From: Diatrype stigma
Lineage: Eukaryota > Ascomycota > Sordariomycetes > Xylariales > Diatrypaceae
DNA length: 64,000 bases
Direction: 5' to 3'
Assembly (NCBI GenBank): GCA_022225965.2
Contig: JAKJXP020000003.1
Location: 310,001-374,000, forward strand
The position numbers were made by a program, and so were the translations under genes. The notes under the pieces are model-generated. The model was given only the letters and a program-made list of their open reading frames with translations. It did not search any database and was not told the DNA's origin. Positions 10,337-22,357 of the stretch are shown in pieces (positions within the stretch are counted from its first letter, which is position 1; each line of letters begins with the position of its first letter).

Positions 10337-13300
10337 ATGGATGCTACTCGTTACCAAGCGAGTATTGGTCAATCACAATGGTTTCCACCTTACCTAGGAA
10401 GGAGGGCGCTCACGGGATTCGTGGTCTCGTTTACAGGTTGCGTCATTGCCCTTCAAGCGCTCTTGGCCAAGTCAAACCGGAACAATGGGCTAGCGGAAAG
10501 CTCTCACGACTTCTACTACTTGTGGACATACGGTCCGACAGCTATTTTGACACTGCTCTCGACGTTTTGGTCGCGCGTCGAATACCAATCGAAAGTCATC
10601 GCACCTTGGCTACATATGCATAATGGGCCAACTGCAGCCGCCAAATCAGTCCTTCTAGATTATGTATTGATGCTGCAACCTGAAGCTATATGGAAAAGTC
10701 TGGGGAACAAGGATTATACCGTTGCTGCAGCTACCTCTATTTCAATGATAATACGAGCTATTATTCCTATTTCGACCTCCTTGATAACCCTCTCTTCTAT
10801 ACCATTGTTGCGGTCGAATATTCCCGTTACTCTGAAAAGCGAATTCATCGATGATAGAGATGGACTTGAGCAATACAAGGCATTGGCCCTCCATACGCTT
10901 TTTGGGATGACAGAATTCAATGGCCATGTACTGGATGGTATATCTCCAAGGTATGCCTATCAACTCGTCGAATCAGATCTCCCCTCATCAACACCCATCA
11001 CTACAACTGTTGATGGGCTGTCGATGGATCTTAGTTGCCAACAAGCACACGCTGAATTCCCAGATGCATTGAACGATTCAACGCCAGTGATGTTAGCATC
11101 TGACCAATGCAACTTTACTATCACTATCGGTGACGACCAGGCCATGTACCAGGAAGTTGACAATCATATTCCGGGGCTGGCAGTATACAACAACATAAAC
11201 CGCTACGTTGGTGGAGCCTTGCCGGGACGCTGCAGGGAATCCTCAGATCATGAAGATCAAAGGCTGGGTATCATCTTTGCCTATGTAAATTGTAAGGAGC
11301 CCACAAACTTTGAAGCTTCTTTGACTGAGATGGTCTATTTCCAGATACGATCGAATATATCTGCGTGGACGAGGATTGCATGTCCTCTACGGTTAAATTT
11401 ACCGGTACTGTTATCCGATCTAATTCTCTAATATGTACACCAACCTACAGTATCGTGCCTCTAGACGTTACCCGAAATATGACGGAGAACATCGTAACCC
11501 CTTCGAATAGTTCGGCGTCAAGAAAACTGGAAAACGTCAACGCCTGGGATATCATACAGACACACTATAACAATAATATTAAAGATGTTCGGGACCCTAT
11601 ATGGTATCTTGATATGCTCGTCGGCGACCCCGAACTTCCAGTTTACAGCGATTTGTATATGAATTTCGCTCTTCTTTTGGCGAACGCCACAGGAGGGATT
11701 CCAAGCCCGGAAAAACTCCTTGAGTTCGAAGGAGCACGGGATCTTATGACGAAGTACTACCAGCAATATACAGCTATATTGGCCCATATGTCACTCATGG
11801 CGCCAACGTCCACCCCATCAACAGCATCGGCTTGGGTTCAGGAAGACCGCCTTGTTTTTCATGGCATTACTGCCTATTGGATGTCGGCATTGTTTCTACT
11901 AGCTCTCTGTTTAGTAACAACTGTTTGGATTTCATCTCCGCACTTTGCGTTCTTGCCAACAAACCCCAGCAGTCTTCTTGGCACAGCGACGATCTTGTCA
12001 CAAAGCAAGGCCTTGCTCGAAGCCTTGAACCACATGGGAGCTTGTGGACAGTCAGGTTTGGCCGAAATAACCAGCTGCTGGCATTACTCTCTTCATGCGG
12101 AGAAGTGGTGTAAAGGACGCAAAACAGCAAGTTGTAAGATCCAAGCTGACTTGAAAATCCCTGGCAATGACGATTTAGAGATTTATGATTTCAAAGATCC
12201 TAACTTCCGGCCTTTGTCTCTACATCCAGTGGTCCGGTCCGTCGTCCTAGTTGCAATATGTGCCATAATTTCCGTGCTAGAAATCACTCTGAGGCAGTCT
12301 CAGCACCATAACGGATTTGGAGACGCACAAGAATATACGTACATTCATTATGCATGGACTATATTCCCGGCATTGCTTTTCAGTCTCCTAGGGGTCTACT
12401 TTGGCTCCGCAGATTTTGATACACGATATCTGACACCATACTCTCACCTCAAAATGGGCTCAAACTTCAAGTCAACCATAGCTCTTGATCTCCTCGACTC
12501 AAGCATATTTCTAAGGATAGCAAAAGAGCTTCAGTCTCAAAGCTTCAAAGCCTTTGCATCGACATTAGCAGCGGTACTCACTTCATTGATCCCTATTTTT
12601 TCTGCATCTATGTTCTACGCGACGTGGATACCAAGTGTTCGGTCAACAGAATTTCAACTCTCAGGACTTAAATTCAACCCTGCCGGAGCTTCACTATCGG
12701 AAAAGCATACATCCCTACTAATCCTGATGAGCAACTTGAGTTACCCTCCGTTGACCTACGAAGATCTCATATTTCCTGAAATTGTTGGAGTGGATGATAC
12801 GCCTGAAGGATCATCTTTGAACAGTGCATCGAGACTGGTTACCAACCTCAAAAACATTGCTTTTCGTTCACGACTGGACTGCCGATTGTACAACAGTTCA
12901 CACATTCACACCAGCCTTCGGACGAACTCTACCTGGAACAATGAGCCCACGATTTCTAATGGTACCTCCGGGGAGGCTGGTGGTTCCCTAAGCGTGGAAA
13001 TTTCAGAAGAGTCGATCGATGGTGCAAACATAGACCTCTCCTTTGGCCCAACCATTTACCAATCCTCCTATTTTGGTGCATCTAGTGGTGGACCATATGA
13101 CAGCCCTCTGATCGCATATGGCTATAGCGACTGGATTTGGATCTGGGGCTACTGGAACATCACTGCGCATAATCCCATCACTTCAGTAAATGCAATGGGG
13201 TGCAATGAGACACTACATGCAATTGAAACCGACACAACATTACTTGGAGCAGAGCTGTCCATCGACGTACAAAGACCCCCTATACCAGACGAGGGAACTA

Positions 13301-14214
13301 GTAGATTCGTTGCTAATCTGCCCATCCCTCCAAATCTTTACGCGGGTTTTCCTACTTTACCCTCGGCAACGGAGAAATTGACCGCCTGTTTCGCACTGGC
13401 TACAAGTTCCCGCTATGCCATACCAGTTGAATATCTCAAGATGGACACCAAGGCCGACATTGTAGCTGACGCGCTTCGTTTTCAGCATGGGATTATTCGG
13501 GCCCAGTCAATCAATCAAATACGACAGGACCCTAAGCGACCCGATGAACCTGGCCCTTTCACAGGCGAAATCCAAGATTTCATCACCTTCAATAGTAGTC
13601 AAAAGAACGGGACAGTTACGGACGCCTTTGCCTCTCGCCGGGTCATTCAGGACCCCATTTCTACACGCATAGTTCAGGCACTTTTAGCTGCCACCGTGCT
13701 CGCTTCTGGGATGAGCTGGCTGCTCATGGGATCTTCGCGAATCGTCCCACGGAGACCTACCAGCATCGCTAGCGTAGCGGCGCTTCTGGCAGACAGCAAC
13801 CTGTTCGAGTATCTCCCAGAGAGCACCCCTTGGCCTAACGGTGATGAACTGGCTCAGAATTTCGAGGGGAAAGTGAAGTTCCGTCTGGGATGGACAGAAA
13901 CACAGGACGAGGCCCGAGAGACCAGAAGAGCCTTCGCAATTTACGTAGATCCCGTGATCGAGGGAAGTCACTCGACGGAGTCGAAGCCGCGTGATGTAGA
14001 CCGTCCATCGATATCTCAACCGATGGTATGCGAGTCGGACGTGGAACTGGCCTTGCTTGATAATCGAAGCCGAGACCCTCAAGACCATATAGCCACACCT
14101 AACCGGACCGACGATGAAGTGTCAAGTTTACACGAAAGCCATTGTAGTATCCCAGAGGCAGCAGAGACGGGCAGTGTCTATGCGATGCCACAGCGGCGAG
14201 TCTATACAATTTGA
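10337..14214 (+). CDS. DUF3433-type multi-pass membrane protein, 1274 aa
   Basis: Two overlapping frames are joined by one intron at 11292-11344 (53 nt, GTAAGG...TTTCCAG), giving exons 10337-11291 and 11345-14214. The splice moves frame 2 into frame 1 exactly and reads AYVN then YTIEYI. The first ATG is at 10337. The protein has two similar halves, each with hydrophobic helices (about 25-44, 130-155 in the first; near 11875-11930, 12235-12290, 12355-12410, 12550-12620 in the second), large loops rich in NxS/T glycosylation sites, and a last helix near 13670-13740 (LLAATVLASGMSWLLMG). This layout matches the fungal DUF3433 family (about 1200 aa), whose biochemical role is unknown to me. Likely at the plasma membrane or secretory system with glycosylated loops outside. 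Codon use is more AT-tolerant than in the HIT, AKR and GPN1 genes. Confidence 0.8.
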
Positions 14215-14834
14215 TAACACATATCGACCTTTTCTTTTTCTTCTAGATGGGCAACCTTGCAGGATAGGCAAAGGTTGGGTGTGAAGTCATGTACGGCGCT
14301 ATATTTCTGGGAATGTTTTATTTCAGTTAGTCAGGAATTGAATAGAACTGTGGTGTTTCTGCTATTATTTACCTCTTTGTCTTCTGCGCATTGCTTTATC
14401 CGCCCTAGCGAGCTCCGAGCTTCAGAGCAACTAGATGACCGACTACCGGTCGTCCAAGAAGCTCGTGATTGGAACCGGCGATCGCGCAACCCTCTCAAGA
14501 CCGGATTATAGCCAATCATGAGACGCTACCACCCCCTTTCGGCTGGTTGGCATCTGAGGCATCGTATAAGGAGGGCATATTAGTGAGCACATTGCGATGG
14601 CGCGAGCCTGTGACGTCCATATCAAGAGACTCCGCATTTGAACAAGGTATTGTGAGAGTTGTCACTGGCAGACGTAATAGACTGATGCGACGCCATTGGG
14701 GGCCAATGGCTGCTAGGCATCAGCGACGCCTCCTTTTTCGATACCCCACGATGAGCCAATCTTGCGCAATCGCCGGATATATACAACATGCTATCTTGGG
14801 GCGGGGTCAAGGCTTTTTGACATAGAGTACTTAT
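14215..14834. other. intergenic region, no gene seen
   Basis: About 620 bp between the DUF3433 stop and the dioxygenase promoter. A frame of 118 aa near 14.5-14.8 kb has no recognisable features and no upstream context for a start. Nothing else is evident. Confidence 0.45.
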
Positions 14835-14840
14835 TATAAA
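14835..14840 (+). promoter_or_regulatory. TATA box of the dioxygenase gene
   Basis: TATAAA followed by an A-run lies about 110 bp upstream of the ATG at 14948, the expected spacing. Motif evidence only. Confidence 0.35.
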
Positions 14841-14947
14841 AAACCCCATCGCACCGCATTATATGATCCAACACACTGAGAAAGGCTCAATCTATAGCAT
14901 ACAGGGCGGACTTGATACTAGCGATAAACCGACAAGTGAATATCAAA

Positions 14948-16642
14948 ATGGCTCCGTCGGCAACAGAAGCGGTCACTAACGTGGCCGAGCACATCAAAGA
15001 GAAGGTCGTTCCAGGAGGAAAGGAACTATCGAATGGCAGCAATGGTAGTCAGAAGACAAATGAACCAAACGACTTCGGTGTCAAGACGGAGGAATTGCCC
15101 AAGGTGAACACGGCTCATCGGGAACCTCTTAAGCTCGCCGGTGTCCTCGACCAGTTCGAGCAATTTGACGTTACTCCGGTCATCGGTAGGGAGTTTGCTG
15201 GCGTGGACCTCGCTGAGTGGCTCAGAGCCCCTAACTCTGACGAGCTGCTGCGGGATCTAGCTATCACAGGTAATGATATGGATGTCCTCTTCACTGTATC
15301 TCTCTTTTCCCCGTATATCCATCGAACCATTCTTCAAGAAGATAGAGCTCTCCTACTTCGAAGGGAACACATGATCTCATCGTACCTAGTTTTCCCGCTG
15401 CTGCCCACCTGAAATCTGTTCGATTTTACTAACGGAGTGATGCACCCCCAAAAACAGTGTCCCAGCGCGGGGTCGTCTTCTTCCGCAAACAGGACAACAT
15501 CACCAACGAGCTGCAGAAGGAGCTAGTGCAGCGGCTGGGGGAACTCTCGGGCAAGCCGGCGACGTCGCGGCTGCACATCCACCCGGTCAGCAACGGGGCG
15601 CGCGAGCACGGGGCGGCCGGCGACGACGAGATCAGCGTCATCTCGTCCGAGGGCGCGAAGAAGCTCAACCTGCGGCGCTTCCTCAATTACGACAAGCGCC
15701 AGAGCCAGAAGGGCCAGTGGCACTCGGATATCACCTTCGAGCCCATCCCTAGCGACTACGCGCTGCTGCGGATGACTCAGCTGCCCAAGACTGGAGGGGG
15801 TGAGTGTGGAACGTTTTATACAGCTGACTCACTTCACTTTACACGCTCAGATCAGACGAGCATGCATGGAAAGCAGACAGATTCCATAGCCCAAGAAATC
15901 GGAAGAAAAGAAGTACTGACTGAACAACTACACAGACACGCTCTGGGCTTCTGGCTACGAGCTCTACGACCGTATCTCCAAGCCTCTGCAGAGCTTCCTA
16001 GACTCGTTGACGGCTTTATATGCCCAGCCCGGGTTCAAGGAATCGGCCGAGGCCAACGGGTTCAAGTTGTACTCCGAGGAGCGCGGGGCGCCTGAGAACA
16101 TCGGCGACATCCTCGAAGCCATACACCCCGTGGTTCGGACCAATCCCGTGACGGGCTGGAAGAGCGTAAGTCACTCACATCCATCCATCCATCCATCCAT
16201 CCAATCAACACCACCGTGTCCAACCCCAAAGTCCCCGTCCGCCCCTATACTAAACTAACCCCCTTTTCTGCTCCCACGAACAAACAAACAGGTCTTCGCC
16301 GTCGGCCACCACGTGCAGAAGATCCACGGCCTGACGGAGGACGAGTCGCGCGGCTTCCTGGACTGGTTCGTGCGGCTGATCGTGGAGAACCACGACCTGC
16401 AGGTGCGGTACCGGTGGCAGAGCCCCAACGACCTCGCCATCTGGGACAACCGCAGCGTCTACCACGCCGCCACGCCCGACTACGTCTTCGACGGGCTCGG
16501 CGAGCGCTCCGGCGCGCGCGCCGTCAGTCTGGGCGAGAGGCCCTACTTCGACCCCCTGAGCGCGTCGCGGAGGGAGGCGCTGGCTACCGGCGCTGCTGCT
16601 GCCGCTGCTGCGGGTGTCGGCACCTCCCAGACGTCGAGCTAG
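14948..16642 (+). CDS. TauD/TfdA-type Fe(II)/2-oxoglutarate dioxygenase, 414 aa
   Basis: Four exons: 14948-15269, 15458-15799, 15936-16165, 16292-16642; three GT...AG introns, the first with a CTAAC branch site, and all joins keep the frame. The iron-binding facial triad is visible: His196 and Asp198 in QWHSDITFEP, and the distal His356 in NRSVYHAATPDY. Arg374 (GARAV) fits the 2-oxoglutarate carboxylate anchor. VVFFRKQD near 113 is the usual TauD beta-strand. The family oxidises taurine, alkylsulfonates, phenoxyacetates or, in fungi, various secondary metabolites; fungal relatives of yeast JLP1 use sulfonates. Substrate cannot be read. The N-terminal 50 residues are low-complexity and hydrophilic. 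Intron 3 contains an (ATCC)n repeat at about 16180-16202. It is the first of three same-strand genes (dioxygenase, SDR, regulator-like). Confidence 0.9.
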
Positions 16643-17740
16643 TTGGTGGACGGGGAGGTTGGTCGAGTTGATGTTGGGGGTAGCTACGTCTCCCATATAG
16701 TACAGTCTGAAACTGAGAAGTGTGTATATCTATGAATGGGATGCAGGCTTCACATCATAGGTATACTTGAGTGGGTTGCGCACGTCGAGGAATATCTAAT
16801 GGCAACAGACTTTTTCACTGGGATTCTACCTTGACGACCTCCCTTTGATTATGATTTTCACATCGTCAGGCAACCAGTAGATAATGATCTGCCATATTCA
16901 AGAAGTACAATGCAAGAGTAAATCTCGCCAATAACCAAGTACATCCCACCCCCCTTGACAAGAAGTCAATTCAGGCCCGGTTCCCTGGTGTAAGCAAGTA
17001 GGCGGGGCATAAACCTTACACAACCCCCATCTAACGATTCTACAACAGAGGTAACCACGGATTATACCATCTGCTGTGTCTTTCCTTGATACCAGCAATC
17101 AACTTGCATCCAGTGATGTCGAACACTAGTAAGAAACGATGCTGTCTCCCTGCCTACCCGGGCTATCCCGTCAATAATCTCGGAATAAACGAGACTACAA
17201 TGCTACTACACTGCTCGGGCTAGATGAATCCCAAACTTCGCAATGATTTATGATTATTAATTAAAATCGTCTGCCATTTAGCTCTACCTCTATTTCTAAG
17301 CCAGTCGTCTGACCTGACAGGATCTCGTCGGCTCTGTGCCTTCAGAGGCTATATTTAATGCCAAGACGCCAAGACGCCAAGACGCGGGTGAGAATCTGCA
17401 GGACAAGGGTCACCTATTTCCGTTTTGGGATAAAACCTGCCCATCCTGGGAGGTAATTGGACCAATTAGCAGGCAGGATCTTACCCCCGGACTCTTCGGC
17501 GTTAGCTGGCTTTGTTACAAATTTCCCCGTGCCGGCGCCAGAGGGAACGCACGATGAGATCGCGCAACGCTAATTACTGCTGACTATCCCCATATATGCG
17601 AGATGCAAGGCAGCAGGGCGACACCTTTTTCTCGAAGCGGCAAGGCGTCGATATGGTGTAGTCCATTTTCAAAGGGGTCATGATTCCTTAACACCGCGAT
17701 CGTTGCGGCATGCTGAAGTAAACCTACCGGGCGAGCCAGT
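16643..17740. other. intergenic region with a short tandem repeat
   Basis: About 1.1 kb. The only structure I see is three perfect head-to-tail copies of an 8-bp word (GCCAAGAC) at 17360-17383. No coding sequence is supported. Confidence 0.45.
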
Positions 17741-17748
17741 TATAAATA
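17741..17748 (+). promoter_or_regulatory. TATA box of the SDR gene
   Basis: TATAAATA lies 133 bp before the SDR ATG at 17881, with a C/T- and CA-rich leader between them, as in many ascomycete promoters. Confidence 0.45.
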
Positions 17749-17880
17749 CGATGGGCTCTCCTTCCCAAGAGTCTCAATATCATGCCCTTCTTCCAAGCCA
17801 CTTAGCACCAGATCCCCTTCCACTTTCTCATAAGATCAACCCCGTATTCAACCAAAAGACTCTTCAGCACATCACCCACA

Positions 17881-18783
17881 ATGCCTGTCGATACGTTGTC
17901 GCTGGAAGGCAAGGTCGCCATCGTGACTGGTTCTGGCCGTGAGAATGGAATCGGAGCTGGAATCGCTATGGCCCTTGGCCGCAACGGGGCCTCCGTTACC
18001 ATTAACTACGTGACGGACTCGGTCGCTGAGCGTGCCCAAGCCGTCGCCGACAAGGTCAGGGCCGTTGGCGGACGAGCCACCGTCGTGCAGGCATCTGTCG
18101 ACACTCCCGAGGGTGCCCAGCGTATCGTTCAGGAGACGCTGAAGGCTTTCGGGACAGATCACATCGATATCCTAGGTAAGTTTTCACTCCGGGGGAGGGC
18201 TGAGGGAGAGAGCATCGTATCTAACCGTGCCTGGGCTTAGTCAACAACGCTGGATCTGGCTGGCTGGGCGGTACACTTGACCACAAGCCCGAGAATGTCC
18301 AGAGTGTCCTCGACACCAACATCAAGGGGCCCATCTTCGTCTCCCAGGCTACCGTCCCTCATATGCCGCCCGGAGGTCGGATCATAAATATCAGCTCGAC
18401 CGCTTCGAAGCTCGGGCTGGACGACTTGCCCATCTACGGCGCGACCAAGGCCGCCCTGGACTCCTTGACGTTTTCGTGGGCTAAGGAGGTACGTAACTCT
18501 AAATTCATATGTCTCACAACCGGATGCTAACGTAACGGGGGTATAGTGGGGACGAAGCAGGGGCATTACCGTGAACTCTGTTGCTCCGGGCCCCGTCGTG
18601 ACGGACATTGTCCCAGCAGCCTTCGTTGAGCAGGCCCAGGCACCACAGATACAAATGACGAGGGCTGCTAACAGAGCCGGGACCCAAGAGGACCTCGGCG
18701 ATGCGGTGCTCCTTCTAGTCTCTGAGAAGTCACGATGGATCACGGGGCAGTACATCTCTGTTAGCGGGGGTGTTACCAACTGA
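17881..18783 (+). CDS. classical short-chain dehydrogenase/reductase, 259 aa
   Basis: Three exons: 17881-18175, 18241-18488, 18547-18783; introns of 65 and 58 nt, the first with a CTAAC branch site. Joined frame is exact (295, 543 and 780 nt). The Rossmann cofactor motif is VTGSGRENGIGAGIA (about 15-29), followed by VNNAG (99-103), the catalytic Ser at about 151 (NISSTAS), and YxxxK as Tyr164/Lys168 (YGATK). The C-terminal VAPGPVVTDI and SGGVTN endings are standard. Residue 40 region (ITINYV) suggests an NADP-type SDR related to glucose/ribitol dehydrogenase and tetrahydroxynaphthalene-reductase-like enzymes. It would catalyse NAD(P)H-dependent carbonyl reduction or the reverse; substrate unknown. 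It sits between a dioxygenase and a regulator-like gene on the same strand. Confidence 0.93.
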
Positions 18784-19052
18784 TTGTCTCGAGGCGTTTG
18801 TGGCAGGTTTAGCTAGACTGAAAATCGTAATGACACTCTAATCAGGTAGATATTATACATTTGCCGAACTTTATAATGTGAGGCTAGAATTTCTATGCGA
18901 GCTGCCTGTCGTAAGTAGACAGACGCTTTTGCGACGTGGGATAGTCCTCTTCCACCTACCCGTATTAGCGATGACTTGCCGTGAGATGAGTGTGTGGGGA
19001 TGCAGGTTCAGAGAGTCTCCCGTATTACAGGCATCTTGAAAGGGGTTCGGTC
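18784..19052. other. SDR 3' region and upstream region of regulator-like gene
   Basis: About 270 bp of ordinary intergenic sequence. No gene or repeat is seen. Confidence 0.4.
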
Positions 19053-19061
19053 TATATATAA
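19053..19061 (+). promoter_or_regulatory. TATA box of the regulator-like gene
   Basis: TATATATAA lies about 155 bp before the ATG at 19216. It is the only strong TATA motif between the SDR and this gene. Confidence 0.4.
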
Positions 19062-19215
19062 CGGACCCACAGTCGGGACCTGCTTACAAATTGAATAATT
19101 CGACATTTATAGTCAATCGTTACCACCCCATTTCGTAGTTTACTACAAATCATATAATGTTATTTGAGTCTTGGTGCTTTTCCGTTTTTACCTCAGTTTT
19201 ATCCCCGCTAAAGCC

Positions 19216-21056
19216 ATGCCGAGAAAGCCGGAGTGCAATGTGGGAGCAACCGGAGGAGTCCCGGCCTCAAAGTTGGAGTGGGTCACTGTCACGCACCCGG
19301 ACCAGGTCAAAGATCGGGCTTATCAGAGGAGAATTCACAACCACGTAATGAAAGATATAGGAGCAAGCAGGAGGAAGAAGCCACGGAGGGCGGAGGTGGT
19401 TCTTCACGTGCCACTCCATCTTCAAGGGGGCTCTGCCGGGGCGCCTTCTTTCCAACTTTTATCCCACATGTTTCCATCTCCGATGAATGACCGATACTTC
19501 ATTCCTCGGGGCATATCTGCGCGCTACCAGGCACTGCTCGATTTCTGTATGTACAACTCGAGGAGCTACCACCCGGGGAAGAGCCGAGACCGGCTCCTAA
19601 CTCTCGCTAACCACCCACACGCGTGATAGTCAGCATGCGAAACATACAGGTGTGCGAGATGCTGCGGTACGTCTGCTTCGCGCTGGCGTTGAGGGAGGAC
19701 AGCGCCATGTCGCTGGCTCTAGCAGCTTCCGCCGCCAGCACCGCGCCGCCTATTCGGAAACCCTGCTTGTTCGAAACCACGAACGCGCTGGCGCACTATA
19801 CGGCCTCGCTCGGGTTTGTGCGCGAGAGGTTAGGCCGTGCTATTAACGTTGGGCATAATGAGATCATCGCTACGGTGGTCGGTGTCGCCGCTTACGATGT
19901 GAGTCCCATTGGAAGTTGTTCCCTTGTTACCGGAGAAAAAGGAGCCTTCTAACAGAATGCAAATCATCCAGCTAAGCCTCGGTAGATTCGACCGATGGGT
20001 TGTCCATATGGCGGGCCTGAGGGATATGATTGAACGGCAAGGGGGCCTAGAGACAATAAATTCATATCCCATGCGTCTAGCAATAACCTGGTACGCTAAC
20101 TACCCCCTGCCTAAGTCATCCGTCGTATCCAGCATCGCTGCTACCTACTCAGCCTTTCGCATCAAGGATTTCCCCTTTACTGATCATTGCCACTCCACAC
20201 ACCCGCAAACAGGACGGAGCTGGTCGGATCGCTCAGGCTAGACATGCCGTCCCCGATCGCAGCGGCGCTCGTAGATGCTACCAAAGGCAGCCTCCCGAAG
20301 CACGAGGCGTCACCGGCCCTAGCCTGGACCGTGGCGGTCCTCCAAGCCCGCTCAGCACCGCAGCAGCAGCACCACCTCCTCTCGGACATCTGTCGCGTGC
20401 TGAAGTCGCTGTCAGACCTCGCGCAGCTGTTTTCCGGCCGAGACCTCAGCCGCTGGCTCGACGACAGCAGCCTAGGCGAGCCGCTCAGCATCGTCTTGTC
20501 CGAGGCCCTCGCCCTGCCTCGGCTCGGTGGGATCATACCACCACCGCCGCCGCCGAGAGGTGGCGGCGATGAAGAGGGCGATGGTGATGGCAATGGCGCG
20601 TCAGGGGTAACAGCAGCAGCAGCAGAAGCGGCGGCGGTGAACTTAACGATACGGGAGGTACTCCGGCTGACGTCGCTGCTGCTCCTCGTGGGCCCCGTGG
20701 ACTCGTTCGCCTGCAACGGCGACCTCGCGTACAACCTGCGGGGCCGGGTGCCGATGCTGCTGCGGGATCTCGAGGCGTTGCAGCGCGAACGGCCTGGTGC
20801 GGGCTGGGACTGGGCGGTAGCCGGCCTGGAGGAGCTCGAGCTCTGGGTCTTGGTCGTCGGCGCGCTGGCCGAGGTGGACGGCGCCGAGGAGAAGGCGTGG
20901 GCCGTCTCGCGGCTGCGCCGCGTCGTGAGGGCGCGCCGTCTCGGGTGGGACCAGGTCCTGGATGCCCTGCGGCAGATCGCGTGGTTCGAGGAGGGCGTGC
21001 TGGCTGAGGGGATGGAGGAGCTGCGGATGGAGGTGGAGGACGTCGTCGTGGACTAG
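19216..21056 (+). CDS. fungal-specific transcription-factor-like protein, 520 aa
   Basis: Four exons: 19216-19546, 19630-19898, 19972-20090, 20213-21056. The three introns (83, 73, 122 nt) have GT...AG ends and the first two show CTAAC branch sites. The joined frame is exact (331, 600, 719, 1563 nt). The N-terminus has the pattern (hydrophobic)V-HPDQ-KDR...R-H-HVMKDIG-RR-K typical of fungal proteins annotated as fungal_trans_2/DUF3468. The middle carries VGVAAYD and GRFDRWVVHMAGLRDMIERQGGLETI, which is the family's regulatory helix region. No Zn2Cys6 cluster is visible; only one Cys occurs in the first 50 residues. So this may be a regulator without its own DNA-binding domain, or one whose first exon I missed. 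The C-terminal part has a Pro run followed by a Gly/Asp-rich loop, then long helices. Local regulation of the dioxygenase and SDR genes is possible but inferred. Confidence 0.75.
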
Positions 21057-21388
21057 TTGGTTAGTTATGGGCACTTTCGAAGTATGGTTTTTTCCCTCAA
21101 CGTGCACGCTTCGCGGTGGGTTAGGTCTACTATAAGGCTTATGGCAGGCGCAGCGAATATTCAGAATTTAGGTCTTCCAAATTGATTACGGAGGATGTTA
21201 AAGTCATTGCCACTTGTCATCGAATGAAAAGTAACCCGAATGCTCTATCGTACCCCTTAAAGCACCTTAATCATGGAGTACCCAATTTGCCAAGAATCCC
21301 TCCTACTATCTCCTGAAGTCCCGTCAACCAAACATTCTAAGAGGAAAATCACTCGACCCTGAACCAAAGTCGACACCCCTCTACTCGC
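21057..21388. other. convergent 3' region
   Basis: About 330 bp between the stop of the regulator-like gene and the stop of the SurE-like gene on the opposite strand. Nothing beyond presumed 3' UTRs. Confidence 0.4.
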
Positions 21389-22357
21389 CTAGGCTTCCTC
21401 GGCATGGTGCTCCCCATCAACATTCGCTGAGGTGCTTCTAGAATCGTAGCCACCCTGTCCGCCTCTGCTGCATGCAAGAAGTCCGTTCAGTCTCTCCTTG
21501 ACAAGTATTTGGTCCTCTCGAGGCGCACTTCGTTGTCCGTCTGTGTTAATGCTGATGCAGATTCGGTTCAAGCACCTGCTCAATACAGTCTGCTCCGCCG
21601 GGAGGTTGTCAAGGTCGCAGTTATCGAAAGTTCCATCATCCACAAGTGATTTTACCTTCCAACTGCATAAGAACTCTGAGTTCCCCTCAATACGGGCTAG
21701 CACCCACTTGAAATCATCCTCTTTGGGGACAGGACGTCGTAGTACGGGAAAGTGTACGCTCAACCACACGTTCTCAGGAAGCAGGGGCTTCCCGGGCTCG
21801 ACGAGCGCCTCGACGAGCTTGGTGACTAAGCCTGCATACAGCACCGCGGCGGCGCCCTTGCTGTGTGGATGGGCATCTTGTGCCGAGACAGCGATAGCCG
21901 GTATGTTTCTTTTTACCGCAGCGTACTGCGCGATGTTGAGTGTGCCAGACCCCCAGACATTGTACCCCGTGTTCCAGCCCCAGCTGGGCCCTGAAATAAC
22001 CAGGTCGCAAGGTTTGTCGCTCCATAGCATCGGACCAAAGAGGTCTAGGCCGAAGCGGGCGGCAGTCACTGGATGCGAGTTGACCCAGTTAATTCGCTCA
22101 TTGGGAAGAGTACCCGTGATATCGCCGTCTTCCGGGTTCGGTTCCTCGTCTCTCGCCCCTGGAAGACATCAGTAAGTCGGCATCGACACTATAGTTGATT
22201 ACTCAGTGTCTTTCATCGACATACCTGCACCTGACTGACTCTCCTTTGGGGCTGAGAGGACAACATCATGGCCTACCTCATCAAGCTCTTGGTAAACCCA
22301 TATAAGTAAGGTACTGGCATACCCATCGTCGTTCGTTACCAGTATACGGAGGCCCAT
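21389..22357 (-). CDS. SurE-like acid phosphatase / 5'-nucleotidase, 300 aa
   Basis: Two exons: 22357-22225 and 22158-21389, intron 66 nt (GTATGT...CCAG). The first exon supplies the SurE hallmark: MGLRILVTNDDGYAS, where Asp10-Asp11 are metal ligands, and APKESQSGAG, which carries the conserved Ser. The second half of the site reads SGPSWGWNTG; the usual pattern is SGxNxGxN, so the first Asn is replaced by Ser while the second is kept. The C-terminal part (CLNRICISINT ... LLACSRG) matches fungal SurE proteins. The family removes phosphate from nucleoside monophosphates or acts as an acid phosphatase. No signal peptide is visible, unlike many secreted fungal members. It is the last gene before the AT-rich block and converges on the regulator-like gene. 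Confidence 0.87.

Noticed and set aside
14469..14825. 118-codon plus-strand frame before the dioxygenase
   Set aside because: No conserved features and it overlaps the probable promoter of the dioxygenase gene.
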